Counted from the first letter of the stretch, positions 44,062 through 54,920 are shown. The stretch is 64,000 bases of DNA from Rouxiella badensis (GCA_026967495.1 CP114060.1:3534001-3598000); one strand, 5' to 3'. Translations and numbers: made by a program. The notes: generated by a model not told the origin, from the letters alone.

Positions 44062-46033
44062 CGCCGCCGCTGCTCTCTCTGACCGCTATTAGTCGCCGTT
44101 TTCAGAACGGAAACGCGGAAGTCACGGTGCTCAATAACCTTTCTTTGGATATTCATGCCGGCGAGATGGTGGCGATTATGGGGCCGTCTGGCTCGGGAAA
44201 GTCCACGCTGATGAATATCCTTGGCTGCCTGGACCGGCCGAGTGACGGGGCTTATCGCATCGATGGGCGAGACGTTCAGCATTTTGACAGCAACGCCCGC
44301 GCGCGCCTGCGCAGAGAGCGGTTCGGGTTTATTTTTCAGCGTTACCATCTGATCCCGTCGCTGTCGGTAGCCGATAACGTCGAGGTCCCTGCTCGTTATG
44401 CCCGTCATCCGCGCGCGCTGCGGCGTGATAAAGCCTTGCGTCTCCTGAGTCAGTTGGGTCTGAGCGGCCTGGAGACACGCGGCGTCACTCGCCTTTCTGG
44501 CGGCCAGCAGCAGCGTGTCAGTATTGCCCGAGTCCTGATTAACGGCGGGGAGATTATTCTGGCCGATGAGCCGACGGGCGCACTGGACAGCCAAAACGGC
44601 CGTGATGTGATGCAATTATTACAGCAGTTACATCGTCAGGGGCACACGGTCATTATCATCACCCATGACATCGAGGTTGCACGCTATGCCGGGCGTATTC
44701 TCCGACTCTGCGATGGACAGCTCTGCTCAGACCAACCCAATCAGGCCGAAAAATCGGAATACGTTGAAAAATCGAAAGACGTTAATGCGCCCCCTTTAGT
44801 TGCTGGAACCCAGGGAGAGACGCCTCACCGGCGGCTCACTCGCTGGGAAGCCATCACCGATAATCTACTCGGCGCCTGCCGCACGCTCTCGGTTCACAAG
44901 ATGCGTTCCGGCCTCACGCTGCTGGGCATCGTGATTGGCATTGTTTCCGTCGTCTGTCTCAACGCCGCCGGTGAAGGGGCAAGACGCTACGTTCTGGATA
45001 CGCTCGCCACGCTGGGCGGCAACGTCATCACGCTGCATCCGGGCAAAGGTTTCGGTGATGATGAGGCCGCAAGCCGACGATCGCTCGGCCCGAGAGATCT
45101 CAAGCTACTGCTGGCCCAGCCCTGGGTAAAAGCCGCAACGCCCAACGTCAACGCCAGTCTGCGTATTCGCTGGCAGCGCGCAGACACCAACGCCAGCGTC
45201 AACGGCACCAGTGCAGAATTCCTTGAAACCAGCAATCTTGAGACGCTGGCAGGCCGCAGCCTGCTGCCGCGTGACGTGGCGCAAAACGGCTCTGTGGTTA
45301 TCATCAATCAGGCCTTGCAGCAGAAACTTTTTCCGACGGGTATAGACCCGCTGGGTCAAATTATTCTGGTCGGCACACAGCCGTGCCGTATCGTGGGCGT
45401 CATGCGCAGTACTTCAGCCTACAATAACGGGGCGCTAACGCTGTGGATGCCCTGGACCACCGCCAGCAGCCGGCTTCTCGGTCAGAACTGGTTCAGTTCA
45501 ATAGCCGTTTCATTGGAAAACGGCCTCACGTCAGAATCGGCAAAAAAGCGATACAAAGCCTCCTGACTCGTCTGCACGGGCGGCAGGACTTTTATATGCA
45601 GGACAGCGCGGCTTTCGTGAGTTCTATTGAAAAAACCAGTTTTGCGCTAACGCTGTTTTTATCGCTGATCGCCCTGATTTCACTGCTGGTCGGGGGTATT
45701 GGCGTGATGAACATCATGCTGGTCTCAGTCACTGAACGCACCCGAGAAACGGGGGTACGTATGGCGGTCGGTGCGCGTCCGCGCGATATCCAATGGCAAT
45801 TCCTGACCGAAGCCGTGCTGCTCTGTCTGATAGGTGCCGCGATTGGCGTTACGGTGTCACTCGGCCTCGGCGCTGTGCTGGCGCTGTTTATACCCTCGTG
45901 GCAGATGGTATTTTCGTTGAAGGCCATGCTGATTGCCGTGGGCTGTGCGGTCGTGGTCGGCATGCTTTCGGGTTGGCTTCCTGCCTGGCAGGCCGCCCGC
46001 TTAGACCCCGCAGAAGCGCTGGCTCGCGAATGA
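44058..46033 (+). pseudogene. MacB-like ABC exporter (ATPase plus FtsX-type permease), frameshifted as read
   Basis: Residues 1-225 form an ATPase with Walker A GPSGSGKST (42-50), signature LSGGQQQR and Walker B ILADEPTGAL. Then come a first membrane helix (GLTLLGIVIGIVSVVCLNAA), a periplasmic domain, and three C-terminal helices (SLIALISLLVGGIGVMNIML onward). The frame is lost in the A6 run at 45542-45547. One more A restores ESAKKAIQSLLTRLHGRQ and a 658-residue protein, close to MacB of E. coli (648). MacB pumps substrates from the periplasm through the outer membrane by mechanotransmission. It overlaps both neighbours by ATGA. Confidence 0.88.
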
Positions 46034-47408
46034 GAAACCTGCGCAGGCTTATGCTGTTGAGTATGTTAATCCCGTTAAGCGGCTGCGGCCTGCTGCGAAG
46101 TTCTCCGCCCACGCCGCCGCAGCTCCCCACGCACTGGAGTATGCCGTCCCCTGCGACGAAAGAGCAGACCGATTTTTGGGCCTCTCTGGGTGACGCGGAT
46201 CTGCCCGCAGTATTGGCGCAGGCGCTGCGTCAAAATGACGATATTAAGCTTAGCGCGCTGCGGGCGAAGCTGGCACAGATTCAGTCGTCATTAAGCGGGC
46301 TTTCACGCTGGCCCTCGGATTCACTGGGATTCAATGCCGGCGTCAGTCGCCCAATGAACTCCCCCGAGGGTTTTGCTCCTTCCACTTCGCGCTTTGCGGG
46401 GGAAATTTCACGTTGAGCTATCCGCTGGACATCTGGGGGACAGCGATGGCGCAGCGCGAAGCGGCCGAACTCGATGCACAGGCGAGCGAAAACGACTGGC
46501 GGGCGGCGCGTCTGGCGATTTGCGTTGCCGTTGCGCAGACGCGTTGGCAGCTTGGTTATTTGCATCGTCTGCGCACCCAGGCGTTCGCCGACCTGCATGA
46601 CGCGCGCAGTACTCTGGAGCTAACGCAGATTCGCTATCGCGCGGGGGCAATTTCGGGAGGGGATCAGGTATTTGCCCGGCAGTCGGTAGTCAGCCAGCAG
46701 GCAACGTTATCGCAGCTTGAGCAGCAAATTGTCGAGACCAGACATGCGTTTGCGCTACTGATGGGCGCGCCACCGGAGTCACCACAGCCCGAGCTTGATG
46801 ACTTGCCGGACACTGTCTTGCCTGTCCCTGCGGCAGGATTACCGGTGGACCTGCTCTCACGGCGTGCCGATGTTCACGCCGCAGAACTGAGGGTGCGCAG
46901 CAGTCTGGCGGATGCCGATGCCACGCGTCTTAGTTTTTACCCTTCCCTGACCTTGACCGGCAGCTATGGCACCTCAAGTCCCACGCTGACGCAGTATCTG
47001 GCCAACCCCATAGGGCAGTTGGCCGCCGCGCTCACCCTGCCATTCGTTCAGTTTAATACCGCCCGGCTCAGTAACCAGAGTGCTCGCGTGGCCTATGAAG
47101 CCGAGTCGGTCAGTTTCAGAAAAACGCTGTATCGCGCGTTGCAGGAAACAGAAGACGCACTCTCCGCCCGCGTCCGTTTGAGCGAACAGGCACAGTATCT
47201 CAATGAAGCGCTGGCCCTGACGCAGGAGGCTGAACGCGTGACCTTCTCACGCTGGCAGCTTGGGCGCACAGACATTCAACCTTGGCTCGACGCAAAAGGC
47301 GCTCGTCGACGAGCGACGTTGAACCTGATGCAAAATACGCTGGCGCGCCGAAATAATGCGGTCCAGATCTATGCGGCGCTCGGCGGCGATTATCACCAGC
47401 GCCAATGA
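46030..47408 (+). pseudogene. NodT-family outer-membrane efflux lipoprotein, frameshifted as read
   Basis: The ATG at 46030 overlaps the macB stop. The N-terminus ends in the lipobox LSGC, so the protein is lipid-anchored. Two outer-membrane-efflux repeats follow (DLPAVLAQALRQNDDIKLSALRA near the start; RADVHAAELRVRSSLADADA in the second half). The frame breaks in the G5 run at 46398-46402. One more G gives RFAGGNFTLSYPLDIWG, a typical strand, and a 459-residue protein of normal length. It would be the trimeric TolC-like exit duct for the MacAB-type pump encoded upstream. Confidence 0.88.
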
Positions 47409-47495
47409 CCTCGCCATGTGAACAATTAAGGGTTGGGACTCGTCCGGTGCCAGCCCCTGTCTCTAGAGATTGGTTAGAGGAACACCGGTTTACTG

Positions 47496-47771
47496 TCAGG
47501 AACCATTCTTAATCTTGATCAAGCTTTCCTGGAGAAACTGGTGCTTAAGCTCTTGCTTACTCTTTGTGACTATCTGGCCATCGGTACCCACCGTCATATG
47601 CTGGGCGTCAACGTTATGGCGTGCCTGATAGAGCATGACGACCTGAAGGCTGTGCTCTTTTTGCTGCTCGGTCAAACGGACGCCGTCCGGCCATTTGCCC
47701 AACTCGACGGCCAAGGCGAGACGTTGGTAAATTTCAGGGGTCATGACGTCGACAAGTTCACGAATTTCCAT
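47496..47771 (-). CDS. yeaC: YeaC family protein (DUF1315)
   Basis: The 91-residue cytoplasmic protein begins MEIRELVDVMTPEIYQRLAL and contains GKWPDGVRLTEQQKEHSLQV, the conserved core of DUF1315. Its role is unknown. It precedes msrB and gapA in the same order as E. coli yeaC-msrB-gapA, which supports the assignment. Confidence 0.92.
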   Translation of the reverse strand: MEIRELVDVMTPEIYQRLALAVELGKWPDGVRLTEQQKEHSLQVVMLYQARHNVDAQHMTVGTDGQIVTKSKQELKHQFLQESLIKIKNGS

Positions 47772-47901
47772 TCAAAACACTCCCACGCTTCACAGAATTA
47801 TTCCAGCTTGATGAATAAATGGCTGAATCGATTTTGTTAAATGTTTTTAATATTTCCCTGCGGCAGACCCGACGCGGAACTTGCCGGGTCTGCCGAAGAA
47901 A

Positions 47902-48315
47902 TTAGCCTGCAGTCTTCTCGCCGTTCTCGCCATCAATGAAGCTCATTGACGCGGAATTCACACAGTAACGGTCACCTGTAGGCTCTGGACCATCAGGGAA
48001 AACGTGGCCCAAATGCGCGTCACAGTTGGAACAGCGGATCTCTACGCGCTCCATCCCATGAGAATTATCGGTAAGATAGCGAATAGCATCATGCGTCACC
48101 GGTTGATAGAAGCTCGGCCATCCACAGCCCGCATCAAACTTGGTGTCCGAGTAAAACAGCGGCGCATTACAGCACAGGCAGTGATAGATGCCGTCACGCG
48201 TATTGTGCAGCAATTTTCCGGTGTAGGGGCGCTCCGTGCCGCGCTCTTGCGTCACATAACGTTGAATTTCAGTAAGTTCTGGATTTTGAGGGGTATCTTT
48301 GAATTCGTTGGCCAT
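47902..48315 (-). CDS. msrB: Peptide-methionine (R)-S-oxide reductase
   Basis: The start MANEFKDTPQNPELTEIQR at 48315 is the E. coli start; the upstream 19 residues of the longest frame are not used. The 137-residue enzyme repairs methionine R-sulfoxide. Two CxxC zinc pairs (CLCC and CSNCD) and the catalytic cysteine in DRYCVNSASMSF are present. It is divergent from gapA across 345 bp holding a perfect CRP site. Confidence 0.96.
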   Translation of the reverse strand: MANEFKDTPQNPELTEIQRYVTQERGTERPYTGKLLHNTRDGIYHCLCCNAPLFYSDTKFDAGCGWPSFYQPVTHDAIRYLTDNSHGMERVEIRCSNCDAHLGHVFPDGPEPTGDRYCVNSASMSFIDGENGEKTAG

Positions 48316-48438
48316 GGGTGCCGTTCTCTTCGAGATGAAAAAATCAACTAAAATAACAGTTAATAATAACAAAAAAGTAACAACGAGTCAGCCGGTTTTG
48401 GCTTAAACTCTATGCCATTGGTGCGGGGCGCAGACATG

Positions 48439-48454
48439 TGTGATGGTGATCACA
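48439..48454. promoter_or_regulatory. CRP binding site between msrB and gapA
   Basis: TGTGA-TGGTGA-TCACA is a perfect match to the CRP half-site pair. It lies 222 bp before gapA and 124 bp before msrB, so it could act on either. Confidence 0.75.
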
Positions 48455-48590
48455 TATTTGATCTGCGGCAGTTTAAACCCCGTAAATACGCCCCAATATG
48501 CGTAACAGCTGATAATGAAACGGAACGTACAATAAGCGAACAATAGTAGGTGCAAGGTTTGACTTACCGCAACAATTGTTGCGATTCCGC

Positions 48591-48618
48591 TTGACGCTCA
48601 CCAAGGTTTTTGTAATTT
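48591..48618 (+). promoter_or_regulatory. gapA promoter, -35 and -10 elements
   Basis: TTGACG, 16 bp, TAATTT. The surrounding bases, including CAAGGTTTTTGTAATTTTAC and the leader AATAGCTGGTGGAATATATG, are nearly those of the E. coli gapA P1 region. Confidence 0.8.
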
Positions 48619-48660
48619 TACAATCAACCTTTATTCACTGAAAAATAGCTGGTGGAATAT

Positions 48661-49659
48661 ATGACTATCAAAGTAGGTATCAACGGTTTTGGCCGTATCG
48701 GCCGTATCGTTTTCCGTGCTGCGCAGGAACGTTCTGACATCGAAATCGTTGCTATCAACGACCTGTTAGACGCTGACTACATGGCATACATGCTGAAATA
48801 TGACTCTACTCACGGTCGTTTTGACGGCACCGTTGAAGTAAAAGACGGTCATCTGGTTGTTAACGGCAAAACCATCCGCGTTACCGCTGAGCGTGACCCA
48901 GCTAACCTGAAATGGAATGAAGTGAACGTTGACGTTGTAGCGGAAGCTACCGGTATCTTCCTGACCGACGAAACCGCACGTAAACACATCGAAGCTGGCG
49001 CTAAGAAAGTTGTTCTGACTGGCCCTTCTAAAGATGACACTCCTATGTTCGTGATGGGCGTGAACCACAACTCTTACGATGGTCAGGAAATCGTTTCTAA
49101 CGCTTCTTGTACCACCAACTGCCTGGCGCCACTGGCTAAAGTTATCAACGACAAGTTCGGTATCGTTGAAGCGCTGATGACCACTGTTCACGCAACGACT
49201 GCAACTCAGAAAACCGTTGATGGCCCGTCTCACAAAGACTGGCGCGGCGGCCGCGGCGCATCTCAGAACATCATCCCTTCTTCTACCGGTGCAGCTAAAG
49301 CAGTAGGTAAAGTTATTCCTGCTCTTAACGGTAAACTGACCGGTATGGCTTTCCGCGTACCTACCCCTAACGTTTCCGTTGTTGACCTGACTGCGCGTCT
49401 GGAAAAACCAGCTTCTTACAAAGAAATTTGTGCAGAACTGAAACGCGCTTCAGAAAACGAGCTGAAAGGTATCCTGGGCTACACTGAAGACGAAGTGGTT
49501 TCTACCGATTTCAACGGCGAAAAACTGACTTCTGTATTCGATGCTAAAGCAGGTATCGCTCTGAACGACAACTTTGTGAAACTGGTTTCCTGGTACGACA
49601 ACGAAACTGGCTACTCAAATAAAGTTCTGGACCTGATCTCTCACATCGCTAACAAATAA
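48661..49659 (+). CDS. gapA: Glyceraldehyde-3-phosphate dehydrogenase A
   Basis: The start ATG at 48661 follows the conserved GGTGGAATAT leader, so the in-frame GTG at 48652 is ignored. The 332-residue NAD-dependent glycolytic enzyme has C150 (SNASCTTNC) and H177 (TTVHATT) as the catalytic pair and the NAD fold GINGFGRIGR. Codon use is strongly biased to preferred codons and the gene has no indels. An intrinsic terminator follows. Confidence 0.98.
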   Translation: MTIKVGINGFGRIGRIVFRAAQERSDIEIVAINDLLDADYMAYMLKYDSTHGRFDGTVEVKDGHLVVNGKTIRVTAERDPANLKWNEVNVDVVAEATGIFLTDETARKHIEAGAKKVVLTGPSKDDTPMFVMGVNHNSYDGQEIVSNASCTTNCLAPLAKVINDKFGIVEALMTTVHATTATQKTVDGPSHKDWRGGRGASQNIIPSSTGAAKAVGKVIPALNGKLTGMAFRVPTPNVSVVDLTARLEKPASYKEICAELKRASENELKGILGYTEDEVVSTDFNGEKLTSVFDAKAGIALNDNFVKLVSWYDNETGYSNKVLDLISHIANK

Positions 49660-49683
49660 GTTAACGTTGTGTTGGACTGACAG

Positions 49684-49709
49684 AGGGCGACGATAAGTCG
49701 CCCTTTTTC
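49684..49709 (+). terminator. Intrinsic terminator after gapA
   Basis: Stem GGGCGAC/GTCGCCC with loop GATAA and TTTTT. Confidence 0.93.
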
Positions 49710-49776
49710 GTTTAGCCCAACGTCTGTCAGTTCTTCCCTGTCGTAGTTTTCACTCGATATTGCACAGGACTACACC

Positions 49777-50643
49777 ATGAGCGAACAATTTTTCACGCTT
49801 CCCGTGACCAAACAAATCTCTCCTTCTATCAGCCAAAGCCAAATTGCAGACCTGCCATTGCTGGTTATCACGCATCCGAAGGGTCGTGCGGCCATCACGC
49901 TTCAGGGCGCACATCTGGTGAGCTGGCAACCGACTGGCCAGAAACCGGTCATCTGGCTGAGCAGCGAAACTGCCTTCGAGCCGGGTGTTGCCATCCGAGG
50001 CGGCGTTCCCGTGTGTTGGCCCTGGTTTGGATCCGCAGGTAAACCCTCTCACGGCTTCGCACGCAACCTACCCTGGCAGTTAACCGCGCACAGAGAGAAT
50101 GATTCGGTGGTCAACCTGACCCTTACGCTGAAAGACAGTGAAGAGACGCGCAAATATTGGCCGCACGCCTTTACCTTGCATGCACATTTCTCTTTCGGCG
50201 ATCAATGCTCCATCGAACTCGAGTCGCACGGCGACTTTGAGACCACCAGCGCCCTGCACGCCTACTTCGAGATTGGTGACATTAGCGAGGTGAAGGTAGA
50301 AGGTTTAGGCCAGCCTTATATCGATAAGGTGGCCAATGGCGAAACCGCGTTGTTGCAAGGCCCACTGACGTTCAATGGCTTAACGGATCGCATCTTTACC
50401 GATCCCGAAAAAGAAAGCCTGATTGTCGATCCGGTGCTCAAACGAACCCTTAGCGTTAAACATCAAGGCAATAGCGACGTGGTGAGCTGGAATCCGGGTG
50501 CGGAGAATTCCGCATCGATGAAAGACATGGCCGATGACGGCTATAAAACCATGGTTTGCGTCGAGACCGCGGCTATCTCACATTCCCAGATAAGCACCGC
50601 CGCGGCACCCGCGAAACTGGCGATCGTCTTTGGTATTAAATAA
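49777..50643 (+). CDS. yeaD: D-hexose-6-phosphate mutarotase YeaD
   Basis: The 288-residue protein is an aldose-1-epimerase-like beta sandwich. GAHLVSWQPTGQKPVIWLS, RGGVPVCWPWFG, HGFARNLPW and HAYFEIGD are the conserved blocks, with histidines in the last two as active-site candidates. It interconverts anomers of glucose 6-phosphate and follows gapA, as in E. coli. A strong terminator lies 32 bp after the stop. Confidence 0.95.
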   Translation: MSEQFFTLPVTKQISPSISQSQIADLPLLVITHPKGRAAITLQGAHLVSWQPTGQKPVIWLSSETAFEPGVAIRGGVPVCWPWFGSAGKPSHGFARNLPWQLTAHRENDSVVNLTLTLKDSEETRKYWPHAFTLHAHFSFGDQCSIELESHGDFETTSALHAYFEIGDISEVKVEGLGQPYIDKVANGETALLQGPLTFNGLTDRIFTDPEKESLIVDPVLKRTLSVKHQGNSDVVSWNPGAENSASMKDMADDGYKTMVCVETAAISHSQISTAAAPAKLAIVFGIK

Positions 50644-50674
50644 AAGCCTTGGGTTTTAAATAAAAGGTAGCGCC

Positions 50675-50705
50675 AAAAAGGGACGACCTCTGTCGTCCCT
50701 TTTTT
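50675..50705. terminator. Bidirectional intrinsic terminator between yeaD and yeaE
   Basis: Stem AAAGGGACGAC/GTCGTCCCTTT with loop CTCT, flanked by A-run and T-run. It closes yeaD (plus) and the aldo-keto reductase gene (minus). Confidence 0.92.
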
Positions 50706-51562
50706 AAACGATATCCAGTGGAGTCTTTTGATTCGGAGCGGGGAACGCCTGGTCGATAAGCGCGAGTTCGTGTGCGTTGAGACGCAGGTTAAGTGCGGCG
50801 GCATTCTCTTTGACGTGGTCAGGCTGTACGGCTTTCGGAATAGCAATCACGTTATCGAAACGCGTTACCCACGCCAGCGCGATTTGCGCACTGCTGACGT
50901 TTCTTGCCCTCGCCAGCTGTTGCATAATGGGATGATGCAACACCTCCTGCCGGAGATTACCCGCCTGTGCCAGCGGACAATAAGCCATAATCGGCATCTC
51001 ATGGTCGCGACACCAGGGCAGAAGTTGGTGTTCAATCCCGCGAGAAGCAGCATGGTAAAGCACCTGATCGGTCATGCACTTCTGTCCCCCCTGCACCTGC
51101 CAGAGGCTCGTCGAGATCATGGGTGTCAAGATTCGAGACACCCCACTGTCGAATTTTACCGGCTTTTTGCAATAACTCCATGGCAAGCACAGTTTCTTCA
51201 AGTGGGATCGATCCACGCCAGTGCAACAGATAGAGGTCGATACAGTCCGTTTTAAGACGGTGCAAGCTCTGTTCACAGGCTTTCACTGCGCGAGCGCCCC
51301 CTGCGTTCTGCGGATAGACTTTCGAGACCAGGTAAACTTTATCCCTGCGACCGGCAATCGCCTCACCCACCACTCGTTCAGCCCCACCGTCGGCATACAT
51401 TTCTGCGGTATCAATCAGGGTCATCCCCAGGTCAATCCCCTGCTGTAAGGCATTGACTTCAGAGCGAAAGGCCGACTCTCGCTCTCCCATAAACCAGGTA
51501 CCCTGTCCAACGGCGGGTACCCGTGTTCCATTAGGAAATTCTACGGTTTTCGCGTTCATCAT
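50704..51562 (-). pseudogene. yeaE: Aldo/keto reductase YeaE, frameshifted as read
   Basis: The N-terminal part (51562 to about 51106) has TLIDTAEMYADGGAERVVGE, with the catalytic Asp and Tyr, KVYLVSKVYPQNAGG and DLYLLHWRGS, with Lys and His. The C-terminal part (to 50704) has MPIMAYCPLAQAGNLR and IAIPKAVQPDHVKENA, the NADPH site. They are in different frames. Reading one G fewer at 51105-51106 gives DLDELWQVQGGQKC and a protein of 285 residues (E. coli YeaE 284). This is an overcall, whereas most other shifts here are missing bases. The family reduces methylglyoxal and other aldehydes. Confidence 0.9.
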
Positions 51563-51691
51563 TTGCTCCTGTCCAGGTCATTATTATTCGGTGTGAAAAG
51601 CGTTAAGAGTGTGCAAAGCCTCTTCACCTTTAATACTGTGAGGCAGTTCTCAAAATCAATGACCACGTCGCCGCTGCCCTCCAGACGTGCA

Positions 51692-51712
51692 AATGGGGCG
51701 AAACGCCCCATT
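51692..51712 (-). terminator. Hairpin downstream of mipA
   Basis: Perfect 9-bp stem AATGGGGCG/CGCCCCATT with loop AAA, 51 bp after the mipA stop. The T-run is weak, so terminator status is likely but not certain. Confidence 0.55.
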
Positions 51713-51762
51713 AAGTAGCAAAATAAGCACCAAATTAGTGCACCTTGATGCTTATGCCGTCA

Positions 51763-52521
51763 TTAGAAGGTATAGCTTACTCCGGTCATCAGGACGCCAG
51801 TATAAGATTTATCTACCATAGGGCTGTCTTTGATTTCATCAGCCAGGCGGATGTAGCGACCGGTCACGAACGCCTGCCACTGTGGGGCAAAGCTGTAACG
51901 TGCTGAAACTTCAACATAGGGGTTAACGCTGTCGCCAGGCTTGTAGCTGTTCAGGCCGCTACGGTGAGACTCGCTACTGTTAATGCCGTAGTAGTATTTG
52001 TTCTCGTTAGCACTGTCCCACATCACACCCACGCCAGGGACAACGGCCCATTTGTCGCCATGGAAGGTATAAAGATAAGCCAAATCGCCGACAATGCCAT
52101 TGCTGTAGTTCAGCGTATCGCCGGTCAGCATGGCACGAAGGGTGCCCCACTCCGCATCATGATTATAGGCTACGCCGGCCATCAGTGTGCCGCGACGACG
52201 GTTTAGACGTTTCATCTGGTCGTCGTCACTGTCGCTCGGTTTAAAACCGAAAGGATTATAACCTGCTACCAGACTCAGCTGATTTTGCTTGTCTTTCCAC
52301 AGATAGTATCCTCCCATCAGCGAATGGAAGTAGAAATTGTCTCCTTCGTAGTCGATAACAGGGATCGGATAAACTTTAGTGTCGTATCCGCGATAAACGC
52401 TGGAGCTGCCGAGCGCAGCTGCGCCCAGAGACAGGTCACCCGCATAGGCGGACTGGCAGAGCATTGCTGCAACGGCAGCGAAAGGCAGAGCCTTGAGAAA
52501 GACAGTTTTCATTACATTCAT
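51763..52521 (-). CDS. mipA: MltA-interacting protein MipA (MipA/OmpV family)
   Basis: The 252-residue protein has a signal peptide (about 27 residues, QSAYAG) and an outer-membrane barrel that ends GVSYTF. LGAAALGSSSVYRGYDTKVYP and YVEVSARYSFAPQWQAFV are typical family strands. MipA scaffolds the murein hydrolase MltA with the synthase PBP1B in E. coli. It lies upstream of yeaG in divergent orientation, as in E. coli. Confidence 0.93.
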   Translation of the reverse strand: MNVMKTVFLKALPFAAVAAMLCQSAYAGDLSLGAAALGSSSVYRGYDTKVYPIPVIDYEGDNFYFHSLMGGYYLWKDKQNQLSLVAGYNPFGFKPSDSDDDQMKRLNRRRGTLMAGVAYNHDAEWGTLRAMLTGDTLNYSNGIVGDLAYLYTFHGDKWAVVPGVGVMWDSANENKYYYGINSSESHRSGLNSYKPGDSVNPYVEVSARYSFAPQWQAFVTGRYIRLADEIKDSPMVDKSYTGVLMTGVSYTF

Positions 52522-52864
52522 CCGTAAGTTTTGAAATCGGCGACAGTGTAAAACATCTGTAACGAAGCGTCAGGGAATTCGCACAAAAACCTAAAGCAAC
52601 CGAATAATTTATATGCGGATTATGAAATAATTATGACTAAAAAATGCTCATTATTCCTGCACCCCACGTCCTGCAAGGCCTGAAAGCGGTATTCCAATAA
52701 CTGAGTCCTTGATATGGCTTAAAAAACTAACATTTCGCACAGGAAATTTTTGCAAGGTCAAACTACGCTTATATATAGGAGAAAAAACTTGCTGAGGATG
52801 TAACCTGTACGTGTTGCTCATGACTGACCATGACTCTACTTAAATTAAATAGAGCAACAATAAG

Positions 52865-52882
52865 TTGGCATAAGGGTTGCTA
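52865..52882 (+). promoter_or_regulatory. Sigma-54 promoter of yeaGH
   Basis: TTGGCATAAGGGTTGCTA has GG (52867-52868) and GC (52879-52880) exactly 10 bp apart, the -24/-12 layout of RpoN promoters. It lies 104 bp before the yeaG start. The E. coli yeaGH operon is known to be RpoN- and NtrC-linked. Confidence 0.8.
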
Positions 52883-52985
52883 AATCTTTAACAGATAGTC
52901 AGTAAGGGGAATTTTCTTCCGGGAGCTGTATCACCGCTTTATTGGCTCTCTTTAACCTGTGCTAAATAACGAAGGACGGGCATCT

Positions 52986-54920
52986 ATGAACATATTTGAC
53001 CATTATCGCCAGCGCTATGAAGCTGCCAAGGATGAAGAGTTCACACTGCAGGAATTTCTTACCATCGCTCGGCAAGATCGCAGTGCTTATGTTAATGCCG
53101 CGGAACGCCTGTTGATGGCAATAGGTGAACCCGTCATGGTCGACACCGCGCTTGAACCACGCCTGTCGCGTTTATTCTCCAACCGTGTTGTCGCACGCTA
53201 TCCAGCCTTTGAAGAATTCTATGGGATGGAGGAAGCAATCGAGCAAATTGTCTCTTATCTCAAACATGCCGCTCAGGGCCTGGAAGAGAAGAAACAGATC
53301 CTCTATTTACTCGGCCCAGTCGGCGGCGGTAAATCATCCCTGGCTGAAAGACTAAAAGCGTTAATGCAAAGGGTTCCGATTTACGTCTTGAGCGCCAACG
53401 GTGAACGTAGCCCGGTCAACGACCATCCTCTGTGCCTGTTTAATCCGCAGGAGGATGCCCATATTCTTGAAAAAGAATACAACATTCCAACCCGCTACCT
53501 CGGCACTATTATGTCGCCCTGGGCGGCAAAACGTCTGCACGAGTTTGGCGGCGATATCACCAAGTTCAAAGTAGTTAAAGTCTGGCCGTCAATTCTCGAA
53601 CAGATTGCGATAGCCAAGACCGAACCCGGTGACGAAAACAATCAGGATATTTCGGCGCTGGTGGGTAAGGTCGATATCCGCAAACTTGAAAACCACGCGC
53701 AGAACGATCCTGACGCCTACGGCTATTCAGGCGCACTGTGCCGTGCAAACCAGGGTGTGATGGAATTCGTCGAGATGTTCAAGGCGCCAATTAAGGTCTT
53801 GCATCCGCTGTTGACCGCGACCCAGGAAGGTAACTATAACGGGACTGAGGGGATCTCTGCCCTGCCGTTTAACGGGATTATCCTGGCACACTCCAACGAA
53901 TCTGAGTGGGTGACCTTCCGCAACAACAAAAACAACGAAGCCTTCCTTGACCGCGTCTATATTGTGAAGGTGCCTTACTGCCTGCGCGTGTCGGAAGAGA
54001 TGAAGATTTACGACAAACTGCTTAGCCACAGTGAACTAGTGCATGCACCATGCGCACCGGGAACCCTTGAAACCCTGGCGCGGTTCTCTATCCTTTCACG
54101 CCTGAAATCACCTGAGAACTCAAGCATTTTCTCCAAAATGCGGGTTTACGACGGTGAAAGCCTGAAAGATACCGACCCGAAAGCCAAGTCGTATCAGGAA
54201 TACCGTGACTACGCCGGCGTTGATGAAGGAATGAACGGCCTGTCTACGCGTTTTGCCTTCAAAATTCTGTCTCGCGTATTTAACTTTGACCATGCAGAAG
54301 TGGCGGCCAACCCGGTTCACCTGTTCTACGTACTGGAACAGCAGATTGAGCGTGAACAGTTCCCGCAGGACGTGGCAGAGAAATATCTCGAGCACCTGAA
54401 AGGCTATTTGATCCCTAAATATGCCGAATTCATCGGTAAAGAGATCCAGACCGCCTACCTTGAGTCGTATTCGGAATACGGACAGAACATTTTCGACCGT
54501 TATGTCACCTATGCCGACTTTTGGATCCAGGATCAGGAGTATCGCGACCCGGATACCGGCCAGCTGTTTGACCGTGAGTCCCTGAATGCCGAGCTGGAAA
54601 AAATTGAGAAACCGGCAGGTATTAGCAACCCTAAAGATTTCCGTAACGAAATAGTCAACTTCGTTCTGCGAAGCCCGTGCTAATAATAGTGGTCGTAATC
54701 CGAACTGGACAAGTTACGAGAAGTTACGCACGGTTATTGAGAAAAAATGTTCTCAAATACCGAAGAGTTGCTGCCAGTTATCTCCTTTAACGCCAAGACG
54801 TCGACCGATGAGCAGAAAAAGCACGATGACTTTGTCGACCGAATGATGGAAAAAGGATATACACGTAAACAGGTTCGCCTGCTTTGTGAATGGTATCTGC
54901 GCGTGAGGAAATCATCGTAA
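52986..54920 (+). pseudogene. yeaG: PrkA-family serine protein kinase YeaG, frameshifted as read
   Basis: The start MNIFDHYRQRYEAAKDEEFT at 52986 is the E. coli start. The protein has an AAA-like PrkA domain with GPVGGGKSS and the C-terminal kinase-like domain. The frame stops early at 54683. An extra A at 54671-54672 and a missing A in the run 54742-54747 explain it. Corrected, the tail reads NFVLRARANNSGRNPNW and MFSNTEELLPVISFNAK and ends YLRVRKSS at 54920. The length is then exactly 644 residues, as in E. coli. YeaG acts in starvation and nitrogen-stress responses together with YeaH. Confidence 0.93.
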
